DNA of 64,000 nt from positions 1-64,000 of the forward strand of contig JAJDCP010000082.1 of NCBI GenBank assembly GCA_029260765.1. Reading direction: 5' to 3'. The notes beneath the pieces were generated by a model, which made no database searches, had not been told where the DNA came from, and saw only the letters and a list, made by a program, of their open reading frames with translations. This document shows, piece by piece, positions 1-15,200 of the stretch. The DNA comes from Planctomycetota bacterium. GTDB lineage: Bacteria; Planctomycetota; J058; JAJDCP01. The position numbers and the translations under genes were made by a program. Every line of letters begins with the position of its first letter. Within the stretch, counting starts at the first letter, position 1.

Positions 1-1
1 C

Positions 2-3000
2 ATCGTCGGTGACACCGCCGGCGTCTTCAGCGTGATCGGGATCAACCCGGCGCTCCCGGGTACGCTGACCCACCCCGTCGACGACTCGGTCGTCGTGACC
101 GTGACTTTCCAGCCCAACGATACGGGTGTCTACGGGGCACAACTGGTGCTCACGGGCGAGCAACTGTACAGCTCCGACACCATCACGATGCTGGGACGCT
201 CGATCGATGGCGGCATGCTCGCCCGCAGCGTCGACGATCTCAGTGACAGCCTCGCTTTCGGCGACACCCCGCTCACCTTCGCCGCCGGCGATTCGCTCTG
301 CTTTGCGATCACCCGCGCGGCTGGTGATACCGGCGTCAGCGTCGGTGGCTTGACCATCCTCAACGACAGCCTCAACGCCTTCTCGATCGACAACATCTCC
401 ACCAGCCTGCCCCACGTGCTGGGTCTGCCCGCTGAAGACAGCGTGGTCGTGTGCGTGAACTTTGCGCCCCAGGACACGGGCGCCTTCGAAGCCCTGCTGG
501 TGGTCTCGGCCACACAGACCGACGTGGCGCCGGAGACCATCCGGATTTCAGGCTACGGCGCCCACGCCGTACTGACCGCGGTGGCCTTCGACGAGGTGAC
601 CGGCAACAGCACCGACACGCTCGACTTCATGACCGTCGAGACGGGTCTGGTACTCGACACACTCGAGATCAAGGTCAGCCGGCGCGACCTGGCCGGCGAC
701 TCGACGGCGATCCTCAGCAGTGCGACGATCTTGAGCGACTCGGGCGGAGTCTTCAACATCGTCGATATCGACGAGTCGCTGCCCTACGAGGTCCTGGCCA
801 GCGGTGACACCGCGACCTTCCGCCTGATCTTCGATCCGCCTTTCAATGGGCAGTACAACGCGATGCTGGTCTTCGATGGCCCGCAGCCATACAGCGCCGA
901 TACCATCTTCCTGACCGGCAATGGCTCTGCGGGCGAGTTCGTCGCCCACAGCCTCGATGGCCAGCAACCGAATACCGACACCCTCAACTTCGGTACGGTG
1001 CCGCAGCTGGCGAGCATGGGCGACTCGCTGTGCGTCAGCGTGATCCGGGTCCTGGGCGATTCAGGCGTGAGCGTGTCTGCCGTCAGTGTGCACGCCGACA
1101 CCTTCAACGTCTTTGCCATCGACACCATCAGCGAGGTTCTGCCCCACAATCTCGGGCCGATCGGTTCTGACAGTGTGGTGGTCTGCGTCCAATTCAGGCC
1201 CTCCGATACCGGTGCGTTCCATGCCCTGCTGGTGTTCTCGCCATCGCAACCCGACCTGACCCCCGACACGATCTACCTGACCGGTCGGGGTGGTCACGGG
1301 GTGCTGGTTGCCAGCGCTTTCGACAACCTCGCGACCACCGGTCCCGACACACTCGATTTCGGTACCCAGCGCAATGACCTTGCGCTAGAAACGCTCCAAG
1401 TCCATATCAAGCGGCGCGATACGACCGATAACGACACCACCGTGGTGCTGACCGGAGCGACCATCGTTGCGGATACGGTCGGCGTCTTCAGTGTTATCGG
1501 CATCAACCCATCGCTCCCGGGGACACTGACCGATCCGGTCGATGACTCCGTGATCGTGACGCTGACATTCCAACCCAACGACGCCGGGACCTTCGGGGCT
1601 CAGCTGGTCTTGACCGGCACGCAACCGTACAGCTCAGACACCATCACCCTGCTCGGCCGCTCCATCGACGGGGGCATGGTCGCTCGCAGCGTCAGTGACC
1701 TCAGCGACAGTCTCGACTTCGGCCCGATAGCTCTGAATGAGCTTGCGGGTGACTCCCTCTGCTTCGCCATCACCCGCGCCGTGGCCGACACAGGCATCAC
1801 GGTGGGTGGCGTCACGATCCTCCATGACAGCTTCAACGTGCTGTCGATCGACAGGATCTCCACCAGTCTGCCGCACGTTCTCGGTGCCCCGGACGACGAC
1901 AGCGTGGTGGTCTGTCTGAACTTTGCGCCGCAAGACACCGGAGCCTTTGAGGCCCTGATCGTGATCTCTGCGACGCAGACCGATGTGCCTTCGGAGACCA
2001 TCCGCATTTCCGGTTACGGAGCACACGCCGTGTTGACGGCTGTCGCCCGCGACAACGTTGCCGGCAACAGCAGCGATACGCTCGACTTCGAAACCGTGCG
2101 CGTGGGCCAACCGCTCGACACGCTCGAGATCAAGGTCGGACGCCGCGATCTGGTCAATGACTCCACAGCCGTTCTCGGCGGCGCGACGATCATTGGAGAC
2201 ACCGCAGGCGTCTTCAATGTCGTGTCCATCGATCAGGGCTTGTCCTACCCCCTGTTGGAAGCGAGTGACACCGTCACGCTGCGGCTGACCTTCGATCCGG
2301 GCTTCGCGGTCCCCTACAACGCAGCGATCGTGTTCAGCACCAAGCAGCAGAACGCAGTTTCGGACACCATTTTCCTGACCGGTGAAGGAGAAGGCGGGGC
2401 ATTCGTGGCCCGCAGCCTGGGCGGTGCCAAAGCTGGCAGCGACACCTTGGACTTCCTCACCAGTCCCCAGCGTCTGGCTATGGGCGACTCTCTCTGCATC
2501 AGCATCGTGCGCTTGAGCGGCGACACGAATGTCGCGGTCTCGGGTCTGAGCATCCTCGGCGACTCGGCGAACGTCTTTGCCGTCGACACAATCAGCCAGA
2601 CACTGCCCCATATTCTCGGCCCCTCGGACGACGATAGTGTGGTGGTCTGCCTGCAGTTCCGGCCCGCCGACACCGGCGAGTACACGGCGCTGCTGGTCGT
2701 TTCCTCCTCACAACCCGACGTCCCCAACGACACGATCCAGCTCGTCGGACGCGGAGGCCATGGCGTGCTGGTCGCCAGCGCCTTCGACCTCGACGCCACC
2801 ACCGGTCCCGACACGCTCGACTTCGGGACCCTGCGCAACGACCTCGCGCTCGAGACGCTGGACGTCAGCGTCAAGCGGCGCGACGCGACACCTTTCGACA
2901 CCACGACCGTGCTGACAGGTGCCACCATTCATGGCGACACAGCCGGTGTGTTCGCAGTGATCGGGATCAGCCCGGTGCTGCCGGATACGCTGCTCTCCGG

Positions 3001-6000
3001 TACGGACGACTCGGTCGTCGTCACTCTGACCTTCCAGCCCAACGATGCAGGAACCTACGGCGCCCAGCTGGTGTTGACGGCACCACAGCTGTACAGCTCA
3101 GACACCATCACCCTGCTCGGCCGCTCCATCGACGGCGCCCTGATCGCTCGGAACGTCGACGACAGCAGCGACAGCCTGTCCTTTGGCAACATCCCGGTAG
3201 AATTCGCCGCAGCGGACTCGCTATGCTTCGCGGTCACCCGTGCAGTCGCCGACACCAACGTTACGCTCGGTGGCTTGACCATCATCGGCGACTCTGCCAA
3301 CGCCTTCTCCATCGACCGGGTGTCGACCAGCCTGCCGCATATCTTCGGTCCGGCAAGCGATGACAGCGTGACCGTCTGTGTGACCTTCACACCGACCGAC
3401 ACCGGTCAATTCAATGCCCTGTTGGTGGTCTCGGCCACCCAGACCGACGTGCCCGCAGAGACGATGCGGTTGAGCGGCTACGGCGCCCATGCGGTGCTGA
3501 CGGCTGCCGCCCGGGACAATGTGGGCGGAAACAGCCCCGACACGCTCGACTTCGAGACGCAGCGCACCGGCCTGGTGCTCGACACGCTCGAGATCAAGGT
3601 CGGCCGCCGCTCCCTGGGCGGGGACTCGACGACCGTGCTCAGCGCGGCCACGATCCTTGGCGATACGGCCGGTGTCTTCAACATCGTGGCCGTCGATCAG
3701 GGTCTGCCCTACACGATCCTCGACGCGGCCAGTGACACGGCCACCTTCCGCTTGACCTTCGATCCTGGTGCGCAGACCAGCTACACGGCCTTGTTGGTTT
3801 TCGCGGGCTCCCAGCCGTATAGCGCAGACACCATCGTGCTGACCGGCGCTGGTGAGGACGGGGCGATTCTCGCGCGCAGTCTCGACGGCATGGCGCCTGA
3901 CAGCGATACGCTCGAGTTCGGCATCACTCCTCAGCGGCTGACGCTCGGCGATTCGCTCTGCTTCAGCATCACCCGGACCCTGGGCGACACGAACGTCAGC
4001 GTCACCGGTCTGAGCATCTTTGGCGATAGCACCAACGCCTACTCGATCGACCGGGTCAGTCCGACGCTGCCGCATATTCTCGGCCCCTCGGACGCGGACA
4101 GCGTGGTGGTCTGCGTGCACTTCCAGCCCGCCGACACCGGGGTCTTCAACGCGATCCTGGTGGTCAGCCCCGGGCAGCCGGATGTGCCCGCCGACACGAT
4201 CTACCTGTCCGGTCGCGGCGGCAACGGCGTGTTGTTCGCCAGCGCCTTCGACAACCAGGCGACCACCGGGCCTGACACGCTCGATTTCGGTACTGTTCGT
4301 GCCGACCTGGCCCTGGAAACCCTCGAGGTCAGCGTCAAGCGCCGCGACAGCTCGGCGTTCGATACCACGGCTGTGCTGACAGGTGCCACCATCCACGGCG
4401 ACACCGTCGGCGTGTTCAGTGTGATCGACATCAGCAGTGTGCTTCCCGACACGCTGACGACTGCCAGCGACTCGGTCGTCGTGCGCCTGAGCTTCAACCC
4501 CAACGACGCGGGAGTCTACGGTGGCCTGCTGGTGGTCAGCGCACCTCAGCTGTACAGCGCCGATACCATCGTCCTGCTCGGAACCGCCGAGGGCGGCGCG
4601 CTGTTGGCGCGCAGCATCGACGGCGATCAACCGGCCACCGACAACCTGGTGTTCGACACCAAGCCCGTCTTCCTCGACCAGGGTGACTCACTCTGCATCG
4701 GTATCACCCGCATTGCGGGCGACACCGGCGTCACCGTGGCGGGCCTGACCATCGTCGGCGATACCCAATCGGTCTTCTCGGTCGATCTGATCAACGCCAG
4801 CTTGCCGCGCATCCTTGGACCGGCGGCCAGCGACTCGCTGATCGCATGCATCAATTTCCGCCCCGGCGATACGGGTGTCTTCAACGCTCTGTTGATCGTC
4901 AGCGCCCAAGAAGCCGATGTCCCCAGCGACACGATCTTCTTGAGCGGTCGTGGCGGAGAAGGTGTGCTGACCGCCGTCGCCCGCGACATCGTCAGCGGCG
5001 ACGACACGCTGCGCTTCAGCCTGCAACGTGCAGATCTGGCCCTTGAGACCCTTGAAGTGGTCGTGGGCCGGCGCGATCTCGCCAACGACACCACCGTGGT
5101 CTTCACTGGTGCCACCATTCATGGCGACACGGTCGGAGTCTTCGGGGTGATCTCCATAGCTCCCATGCTGCCCGATACGCTGCAAGCTGCCAGTGACTCG
5201 ACGCGTCTGTTCTTGACCTTCAACCCGAACGACGCGGGCACCTACGGCGCACTGCTGGTGCTGACTGCCCCGCAGCCGTACAGCTCGGACACGATCTTCT
5301 TGCGTGGGGCCGCCCAGTCTGGCGAGCTCCTGGCGCGCAGCCTCGACGGCTTCATCCCTGGTGGCGACAGTCTGTTCTTCGACACCAAACCGGTCTTCCT
5401 CGATCAGGGTGACTCGCTGTGCCTGAGCATCACCCGGGTGCTCGGCGACACCGGCGTGACCGTTTCCGGACTGACCATCGTCGGCGATACCCAATCGGTC
5501 TTCAGCGTCGACGTCATCGGCACCAGTCTGCCGCATACGCTCGGAGCCGCCAGCAACGACTCGGTTCTGGTTTGCATCAACTTCCGTCCTGGCGACACCG
5601 GAGAATTCAACGCTCTATTGGTCGTGGGGGCGCAGGAATTTGACGTTCCCAACGACACCATCTTCCTGCGAGGCCGCGGTGGAGAAGGCGTATTGACGGC
5701 CTTCGCCCGCGACAATGTGGCAGGCAACTCCACCGACACGCTCGACTTCCAGACGGTGCGCGCCGACCTCGCGCTCGAGACCCTGACTGTGCAGGTCGCA
5801 CGGCGTGATGCCCTGAACGACACCACTGTGGTCTTCACTGGTGCCACCATCCACGGCGACACAGTCGGCGTCTTCGGAATCATCGGCATCAACCCAGGGC
5901 TGCCGCATACACTGCAGCTGAACAGCGACACCACAACCTTGCGGCTCACGTTCAACCCGAACGACGCGGGCGACTACGGTGCCCTGCTCGTGTTGACGGC

Positions 6001-9000
6001 GCCTCAGCCCTACAGCTCCGATACCATCGTGCTGGTCGGCAGCGGCGAGCCAGGCGAACTACTCGCACGAAGCCTCGACGGCGATCAGCCGGGAGGCGAC
6101 AGCCTGTTCTTTGACACCAAGCCTTTGTTCCTCGACCAGGGCGAGTCGCTGTGCGTCAGCGTGACCCGCGTGGCCGGCGATACAGGCGTGACGGTGTCGG
6201 GCCTGAGCATCATCGGAGACTCGGCCAATGTGTTCTCGATCGAGAGCATCAACACCACGCTGCCGCATATCCTCGGCCCTTCGACGGATGACTCAGTGCT
6301 GGTGTGCCTGAACTTCCGCCCCGCCGACACCGGCATCTTTGAAGCTCTGCTGGTCGTGGGCTCGCAGCAGTTCGACGTGCCCAATGACACGATCTTCTTG
6401 CGGGGCCGCGGAGGCAACGGCGTGTTGACCGCCTTCGCCCGCGACAATGTGCCTGCGAACAGCGAAGACACGCTCGACTTCCAGACTGTGCGCGCCGACC
6501 TGGCGCTAGAGACCCTGAACGTGCGGGTCACGCGCCGGGCGAGCCTGAACGACACGACCGTGGTCTTCACGGGCGCCACCATCGTTGGTGACCCCGACGG
6601 CGTCTTCTCGCTGATCTCCATCGCGCCTGTCCTGCCGGACACCCTGCAGGAGCTGACCGACTCGACCAACGTACGCCTGACCTTCCAGCCGAACGATGCG
6701 GGCACCTTCTTCGGACGGCTCGTGCTGACGGCGCCTCAGCTGTACAGCTCCGACACCATCTTCCTGACCGGCATCGCCGAAGGTGGCGCGCTCGAAGCTC
6801 GCTCCATCAGCGCTCCGACGTTGGGTCTGGACAGCCTCGACTTCGGCACCAAACCCGTCGGACTCAGCCAGGCGGACTCTCTGTGCATCAGCATCCGCCG
6901 GGTCGCCGCCGATACCGGTGTAACTCTGTCGGGCCTGACCATTCTGGGCGACAGCTACAACGTGTTCTCGATCGACACGCTGACCGTCGCTCTGCCGCGT
7001 ATCCTCGGTCCGGGGACTGCTGACTCGGTGATTGCCTGCCTGAACTTCCGGCCGGCCGACACCGGAATCTTCAACGCCATCGTGGTGGTGAGTGCTCAGG
7101 AGTTCGACGTCCCCAACGACACGATCTACCTGACCGGTCGCGGCGGCACGAGCTACCTCGAAGCTGTGGCGGTCGACAACAACCCGAGCACCGGAGCGGA
7201 TACCCTCGACTTCGAGATTGTCCGGGCCGGCGCGAGCAGGACCTCGTTCGAGTCGCTCTGCGTGGTGGTCAAACGCCGCTTCGACTTCGGCGACACCAGC
7301 ACCGTCTTCACCGGTGCGACCATCATCGGAGACACCAACGGCTTCTTCTCACTCGCAAGCCTGTCGACACCGCTGCCCGACACTCTGATCACGGGCTCGG
7401 ACTCAGTGATCGTCTGTATCGACTTCCACCCACTGGTTGCGGGTACCTATGAGGCGCGGCTGGTGCTGTCGACTCCGCAGACCTATAGCCAGGACACCAT
7501 CGTGCTGCTCGGCATCGGCGAAATCGGCGAGCTGGCGGTGCGCAGCCTGGCGGCCCCCACCCTCGGCAGCGACAGCCTCACCTTCGGAGAGGTACCGCTG
7601 TTGACCCGTTCTGATTCGATGTGCTTCAGCGTGCGGCGCATCTCCGGCGACACCGCTGTCACCGTCTCGGGCCTGACGATCGTCGGCGACACGACCGGCG
7701 TGTTCAGCGTCGACACGATCACGCCCACGTTGCCGCACATTCTCAGCCAGGTCAGCCTCGACTCGCTGATCGCGTGCGTGTCGTTCCGTCCGTCCGATAC
7801 CGGTGAGTTCCGGGCGTTGCTGATCGCATCCTCGCAACAACCGGATGTCGAGCCCGACACGCTCTTGCTGGTCGGCATCGGCCGTATGGGCGTGCTCGAG
7901 GCACGGGCTCTGGACAACAACCCCGCCACCGGCGACGACACGCTCGACTTCCAGCTGCAGCGCGTCGGGGCACCCGACTCGACCATCGACTCGTTGTGTA
8001 TCGTCGTCAGCCGGCGCGATCAGCCAGCGGATACGCTGGCGACCATGACCGGGCTGAGCATCCACGAGGACACGGCCGGCGTCTTCTCGCTGGTCAACCA
8101 GGGCAACGGTCTGCCGACGACCTTCTTGACGACCGCGGACTCCAGCGTGATCTGCGTGCGCTTCGAGCCGCGCGATTCGATCGCCTACGGTGCCTATCTG
8201 GTCATGACCGCTGAAGACGACCGTGGCTCCGACACGATCTGGCTGGCGGGTACTGGCCAGGGCGGCTCGTTGCGTGCCGAGTCGATCAGTCCTCCCACCG
8301 CGGGCACCGATGTGCTCGACTTCGGCACCGTCAAGGCCCTGACCACCTCAGGCGACTCGCTCTGCGTCAGCGTGGTACGGACCTTGGGAGATACCGCCGT
8401 CACCATGGGCGGCGCGACCATCGTCGGCGACACCGCTGCGGTGTTCTCGATCCGCGCGATCACCCAGGCCCTGCCCTACCCCCTTGGTCCGGCGGCCTCC
8501 GACTCAGTGATCGTGTGCCTGAGCTTCACTCCGAAAGACTCGCTCGACTACGGCGCGTTGCTGGTGATCTCGAGCGGAGAGTTCGATGTAGTCTCTGACA
8601 CCATCCAGCTGGTCGGCACCGGCACCCGAGGCTTCCTGATCGTCGAAGCCATCGACGCCCCGACCAACACGCTCAACTTCCCTGACACGCGCTGGGGATT
8701 GCCCTCTGATTCGCTGTGCGCAACCATCACCAATACCGGCGATACGACGCTGGTGGTCGACGGCGCTACGATCTTCGGGCCCTCCGCCCTCAACTACACC
8801 GTGATCGGTGTCAGTCAGCCGCTGCCGTTCACCTTGAGCGTGCAGCAGACCGAGACCGTCTGCGTGGTCTTCACGCCTGAGGACACACTCGGCTTCCAAT
8901 CGACACTGTTGATCAGCACCCAAGAAGGCGAGACCGCGACCCTGGCGCTGACAGGCCAGGGCCTGCTGCGCGATATCGTGGTCGGGGTCGATGACCTGAA

Positions 9001-9277
9001 CTTCGGGGCGGTGGCTCTGCAGGCCGACTCGACTCTGCTCGTCACCGTGCACAACCGCGGCAATGACCCGCTCGAGATCTTCTCTGTGGACGTGTTCGGG
9101 GTGGCGTACACCATAGACATCTCCGGTCTGGCGCCCATCGTGGCACCGCACGCGACCGACTCTTTCACCGTGACCTTTGCCCCGACAAACACCGGTACCC
9201 ATACCGGCGCGGTCGAGATCCAGACGAATGCCGACACCGCCACAGTGCGGGTGGTCAGTCTGTTCGGCGAGGGTATC
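2..9277 (+). repeat. Array of ~26 ASH/HYDIN-like domains in giant protein 1
   Basis: Each unit of about 115-122 residues has the pattern DTLDFGT - DSLC or ETLE - GDT.GVFS - LP..L - DSVVVC or DSVVVR - F.P.DTG - L.VS/T..Q - DTI.L.G. Units alternate between a Cys-containing form and a Cys-free form. In the first half a four-domain superunit repeats: the codon for Arg in the RSIDG motif falls at nt 197, 1658 and 3122, so the superunit is 487-488 residues. From about nt 4600 a two-domain superunit of about 243 residues, marked by FDTKPVFLDQG or FDTKPLFLDQG, takes over. This indicates successive internal duplications. Confidence 0.85.
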
Positions 9278-12200
9278 TTCGAAGGTGCCGAGAGCCTGCG
9301 GGTGGTCGCGATTCCCTCGGGAACTACTGAAGGTAAGGCGACGGTCTTGACCGTCACGGCCATCGACCGGCTCGGCAACCCCGTGCAGAACTTCACATTG
9401 CCCGCGGGCGACACGTTGTTCTTCCAGCAATTCGGGGCCGCCGACTCGACGACGATTACCTACGAACGTGGTTCGGTGGCGATCGAAGACGTGGTTGATG
9501 CATTCCTGACTCCGTCTGGACGTGGCTTCATGATCCCGATCGGTCCAAACAACTTCTTGGACGGCCAACTCACGGTTCTGGTGCGTGACAACAACAACGA
9601 CACCAACGTCGTGATCACCGTCGCCTCGAATGACAACCCGGATCTGGACGGAACTTCGAACCCGATCAGTTGGGACCTGAGCTCCGACTTCATCTATGAC
9701 TTGTTCATCCCGGCGGTCTCCGACACCTTGATTGCTGGTGTTGAAACCGGCCAGGGCGGCACCGAGAGCCTGGCGATCATCCTGCGCTCGGGCGTCTCGG
9801 GCAACCCGACCCTGCCTCCGGTCGGCGCGCCATTTACCGCGTTTATCGTCGCTCCTCAGGATGCGACAGCCACCTTCAACGGCGTAGGCGACTCGCTCTT
9901 CCTGCCATTGAGCACGACCTCCGAGACCACGCGCTTCGCCTTCGTTTCATTCGTCGCAGGGGAACCGAGCATATTCGTCTCCGACTCGATCGCGATCCAG
10001 GCGGGTGACGAAGAGCCGATCGTGGTCGAACCGGCGGCGCTGAACAGCTTCGTCGTCACGGTCAACAAACTGCAGTTCCTGGCAGGCGAAAACGCCCAGT
10101 TCCAGCTCGAAGCCCTCGACGCCTTCGACAACCCGATCCCCAATTTCCAGATCCCGGGCGGAGACACGATGTTCATCCGCACGACCCGGCTCGACGCCGG
10201 CCCGGACTCGAACATCGTGTTTACGGCGCGCCAGCCGGTGGACATCTTCCCGACCGTTCCTCCCGGTGATGCGTTCTCCGCTTCGGGGACCTTCACCAAC
10301 GCCGGCCTGATGTTCTTCGACATGACCGATCAGACCGCCGAAAGTGTGCGGGTGCGCGTCGAATTGCAGTCAGCCTTTGGTGAGATTGGCGTGCGCTTCA
10401 ATCCAGGCATTCCGGTATCGACCGTGGTCGTGCTGCCGAACCAGACCTTCGTCGAGGGTGTCGGACTGCTCGGCACGGCCGAATTCCCGACCCGGGACGG
10501 CGACAGCTCGCTGATCGCGACGGTGGCCACGCCCTTCCCGGTTGATGTGCGCATCATCGACCGGTTCGCCAATACGGTTCCAATCCCCGGCGAGACCGCG
10601 CGGGTCAAGCTCAACGACGTCGATGTGAGCTCGGGTTTGACCTTGTTCAGCGGCACGGCCGTTACGCAGGAGACACTCGACTTCTTCACGGCGCTCGACT
10701 CGGGCAGCGTCGACATGGTGTTCGACGCGCAGGGCGTTGCCAGCGGCACGGTCAGCTACCGTGTGGCTGCCGTCAACCGCTTCCTGCAGGTGGCCGAGGT
10801 GGCGGACACAGTCATCGCCAACCTGACCCATGTGCGCTCACAGATCCACGAGGTGACCTCGCTGCCAGCAGAATCGCTGTTGGTGGAGATGCCTGGCAGC
10901 ATCTTCCTGCCCGGCTTCGGACTGTACCGCCCCTCCGACACGCTCGCCGCCCAGATTCAGGGTGGTCGTTTCCGGGTGACGGTGGTGGCCATCGACAGCC
11001 TGAACAACGTAGACCTCGGCTTCGAACGCACGGCCTACCTGCTGACAGACGACCCGAGTCCCAAGCTCGGTCAACGCCAAGCGGTGCATATCAGCAACCG
11101 CAATGCGGTGACCACCCTGCTGCAGAACCAGCAGGCGCTCATCAACGTCGACGAGACTCCGGCCTTTGTGGTTGCGAATGCCAGCTCACCGGGTGACGTC
11201 ATCGCCAGCCTGATCCAGGCCAAGATCCAGGTCTTCGATCCATTCAACGTCTCGTTCAGTGGCGCACAGTTCCGCTTCTTCCCGGCGCTCAACCGCTACG
11301 TCTTCCGCGGCGGCCGCTTCCTCGAAGAGCCCGGTGACTCGAGCTCTGTCAGCTTCCAGTCCGGCCAGCTCACCTCGAGCCTGCTGATGTCGCCGGACTC
11401 GAGCGCGTTCCTCCACACGGCGCACTTCGCGGTGCCTGCCGACACCACGGACTTGACCGACAGTCTGTTCTTCTTCACCAAGGGCCTGGCCCACTACACG
11501 GTCGTCGTCTCTGACTTCGTGCAACCTGAAGACGCGCGCCGTCTGCGCATCAAGGTCGATCCGGCCACCACCAATGGCGGACGCGTTTTCGCCAGCAATG
11601 AGCTGCCGAGCGACCCGTTCACGGTCGAAATCTCTACCCTGACCATTTCGCGCTTGACCTATCTCGGCGACGGACAGGGCAACGTCAACCGCGTCGAGAT
11701 GCACTTCAACCAGCTGCTCGACCCGACCCTGATCGACACAGATGTCGTGCAGCGCTTCAGCGTGCGTCAGTCCACAACAGGACGCGTGGGCGAGGGCTCG
11801 AGCTTCACTCTGCAGTCCATTCAGGAAGACTCTACGGACGTCTTGCTGGTCGAGACCGAAGCGACCATCATGACGATCACTCTGAACGACCCGATTCCGA
11901 CCACCGATATCACCAACCTGGTCTTTGAAATCGACAACACGGGCGATCTGATCTCCGACAACATCGCTTCGAGGAACTTCGAGGGAATCAGCCTGCTGCC
12001 CAACAACTTCCAACCCCTGGAAGTGCGCGACGGCGCCCCACCCGTGTTGATCGCTCACGAGACCCGCGACTTCGATCTCGACGGCGTCGCCGATGTCTTG
12101 GTACTGGTGTTCAGCGAGAATCTGGTCACGACGAGCGCCCTGTCGATCGCTGACCTGCTGGTCCAGGGCCCCGACAACCAGAGCTGGATCGCCGGCATGA

Positions 12201-15200
12201 CCGACGGGGACATCTTCGTGCAGGACAACGAAATCTTGATCCTGCTGCGGCCCGACCTGACGGCCTCCGGCATCGCTGCTCCAGACTTCGCCCTCTTGAC
12301 CGCAATGAAGATCACGGACGCCGCGGGCAATATCTCCAATGGTCTGGTCACAAACGTCGAAGGGCTCGCGCTGATCTCGACCAGCAACGGCATCGTGGTC
12401 ACCGGCCTGTTGCGGATCCGAGGCGCGGCACTGGACCAAGGTCTGCTGACGCTCCGCGACAACCCGGGCAGAATCGTGCTCGACGCCCGCTCATCGCTGC
12501 TGCCGCTGGCGGCGACCGACACCAGCGGGGTGACCGTCAGCTGGGTCTCAGCCTCCGGTATTACGTTGACGCCCGATGACGTTCTGCGGACTGAGTTCAC
12601 CCAGTTCGAGCCCGGAGATCAGGATTTCACCCTGAACGTCACGATCAACGGTACACCGGGCAGCAACTTCTTTGCTGGCGGCGCCAACTCTCTGGTGGGC
12701 CTCGCTCGCGTGACCGTCAACAATGTGGCTCCGACCGCGGATGCCGGTTGCGATCGGCGTGTGCTCCGTCAGGGCGATCCGCTCTTCCTTGACGGACGTC
12801 GGACGACCGACGCCAACCTGCAGCGCCCGGCCAATTTCACATGGGACACGGGCGGCGTCAGCATCGCGACCGGTGAAACCGCGACGGTCTTCCTGCCCGA
12901 GGGTGTGCATACGGTCACTCTCAGCGTGCAGGACTCCGTGGACCTGGTCGTCACTGGCCAGAACTCCATCCAGGTGATCGTGATCGACGATCTGGCTGGT
13001 GACACTCCACCGACCGCCGACGCAGGACGCGACTTCCAGGCCTTCACCAGCACTGCCTCCAACGCGCAGACCGTGGTGCTCGAGGGTCGTGGCAGCGTCG
13101 ATCCCGACGGTGACCTGCTCAGCTACCGCTGGCTCCAGCTGTCGGGCGACGAGGTCGACTTCGACAGCACAGCTGCCAGCCCGGCCTTCAGCACCCCGGT
13201 CGACCCGGGCATCTTGACGTTCCAGCTGATTGTCAGCGCCCTCGGCGTCGACAGTCCGACGGACGAGGTTCAGGTGGTGATCGTCGACGACGACGTGGGC
13301 AACCCCGGACTGCCTCCCATCGCAGAGGCTGAGTTGTTCGAGTACGACATCGATGGCGATGGCGATACGGAACCGTTCGGGTTGGTCAACTTTGCGACCA
13401 TCCTCTCCGGGGACGGCTCCGGAGACGACCAGAGCATCGTCAGCTACACGTGGAACCAGCTCGAGGGACCGCCAGCAATCCTGAATGCCAACGGTGTGGC
13501 CGAGCCCTTCGAGGACGCCAACCAGTTCTTCAGCTTCACGCCCTCCCAGAGCGGTACCTACAAGCTGGAGCTCTCGGTCGTGGACAACGAAGCCAACGTC
13601 GGACTCGCTGATATCTTCAGCGTCGACGTGCTCGCGCTCGCGGACACCACAGCAGGTGTGGTGCGCGTGGATGTGGCCGGCGACACCACCGCAACCGTTG
13701 GACAGAACGTCGCCCTGGCTGCCACGTCCAACGACAAGCATGCCGGCGAGCAGTGCTGGACGCAGTTGACGGGCCCGTGGGTCACACTGCGGAATTCTGT
13801 GGGAGACTCGACCGTCAGCTTCGTGCCTCCGGTGCCAGGCTTGTACGTGTTCAAGGTCATCCGCTTCATCCGCAACGCGCAAGGCTCGATCACGCTGCTG
13901 GCCGAAGATGTCCATACGGTCACGGTCAACGGCAGCACGAATCAGATCCCGGAAGCGGAGATCTTCGGAGCCAGCACCTCCAGCGTGCCCTCGGGTACGG
14001 TGCTCAACCTGTCCGCAAGCTTCAGCAGCGACGCCGACGACGACACCCTGTCGTTCTACTGGCACCAGCTGCGGGGTGCCCCCGTGGTTCTGCGGCGCCG
14101 CGTCGAGGGAGAGGACGAGGAGATCGAGGTCACACTTGACCAGCCCGGCGCCTACGTCTTTGAGCTGAGCGTCTTCGACGGCCGCAATTGGAGCACGGCG
14201 CAACGCGTTACGGTCACAGTCACCACACAGATCGCACAGACGGGCGGCGGTGGCGGCGGTGGCGGAGGTGGCAGCTGCGCCGTGACTGCCGATAGCTCCT
14301 CAAGCTCGGCCGGCTTTGCTCTCCTGGCACTGCTGGTGCTGGCACTGGGCTGGCGCCGCGGATCCCTTCTGCGGCTGCTGGCCAGCAGCCTGCGCCGTGC
14401 GCTGCCGCGCTGGCGTCTGGCCCTGCCGGTCATGCTACCGATCGTCTCAGGCTGCGGCCTGGGTTCGTTGTTGCCGCTGCTCTTTCTGAGCAGTGGTGGC
14501 GGAGGGACGGTCGACAACAGCCAGCCGGACGATCTCGGCGTGCTGATCAGCTATGCCACCGTGATGGAACAGAACCTCACCGATGGCACCATCATTCTGC
14601 CCGACTCCTTGGACATCGTGTTCAGCGTGATCAACCAGGGCGATGACGGCATCCCTGAAGGCCGCCTGGTCACCTTCTACCTGTCGACGGACAAAGATTT
14701 CAGTGAGGATGACGACCTGCCGTTCCTGGAGGTCACGCTGGAACAGGAGATCCCGGCGGGAACCAGCGCAGAGTTCTCGGCCCGCGGCGGCACTTTCATT
14801 CCGCTGCCGGTCATCGTGCGCGGCCCCAATTTCCTGATCATGGAAGTGAACTCCGGGGACGAGACCGAGCTGGATGAGGCGACCCTGAACAACGTCACCG
14901 TCGGACGCCAGCACGTCGAAGTGTACGCACAACCGAGTACGGCAATCGTCCAGCCCGACTTCGCTATCCTGTCCCTGCGTGGGCCGACTGGATCACTTCT
15001 TGCCGACGCCACCAACGTGTTGGAAGAGACCGCCCTCAACAGCGGAATCGCCATCCTTTCGATGACACTCACCAACCTGCAACAGGTTGTCGACTTCGAT
15101 ACCACCCTCGAATTGGACGTGTTTCTGTCTCGCGACGACGGCCTGTCGTCTGAAGATGACAGTCTGTTGGTGACCGTGGCTGGTGGCAACAACCAGATCA

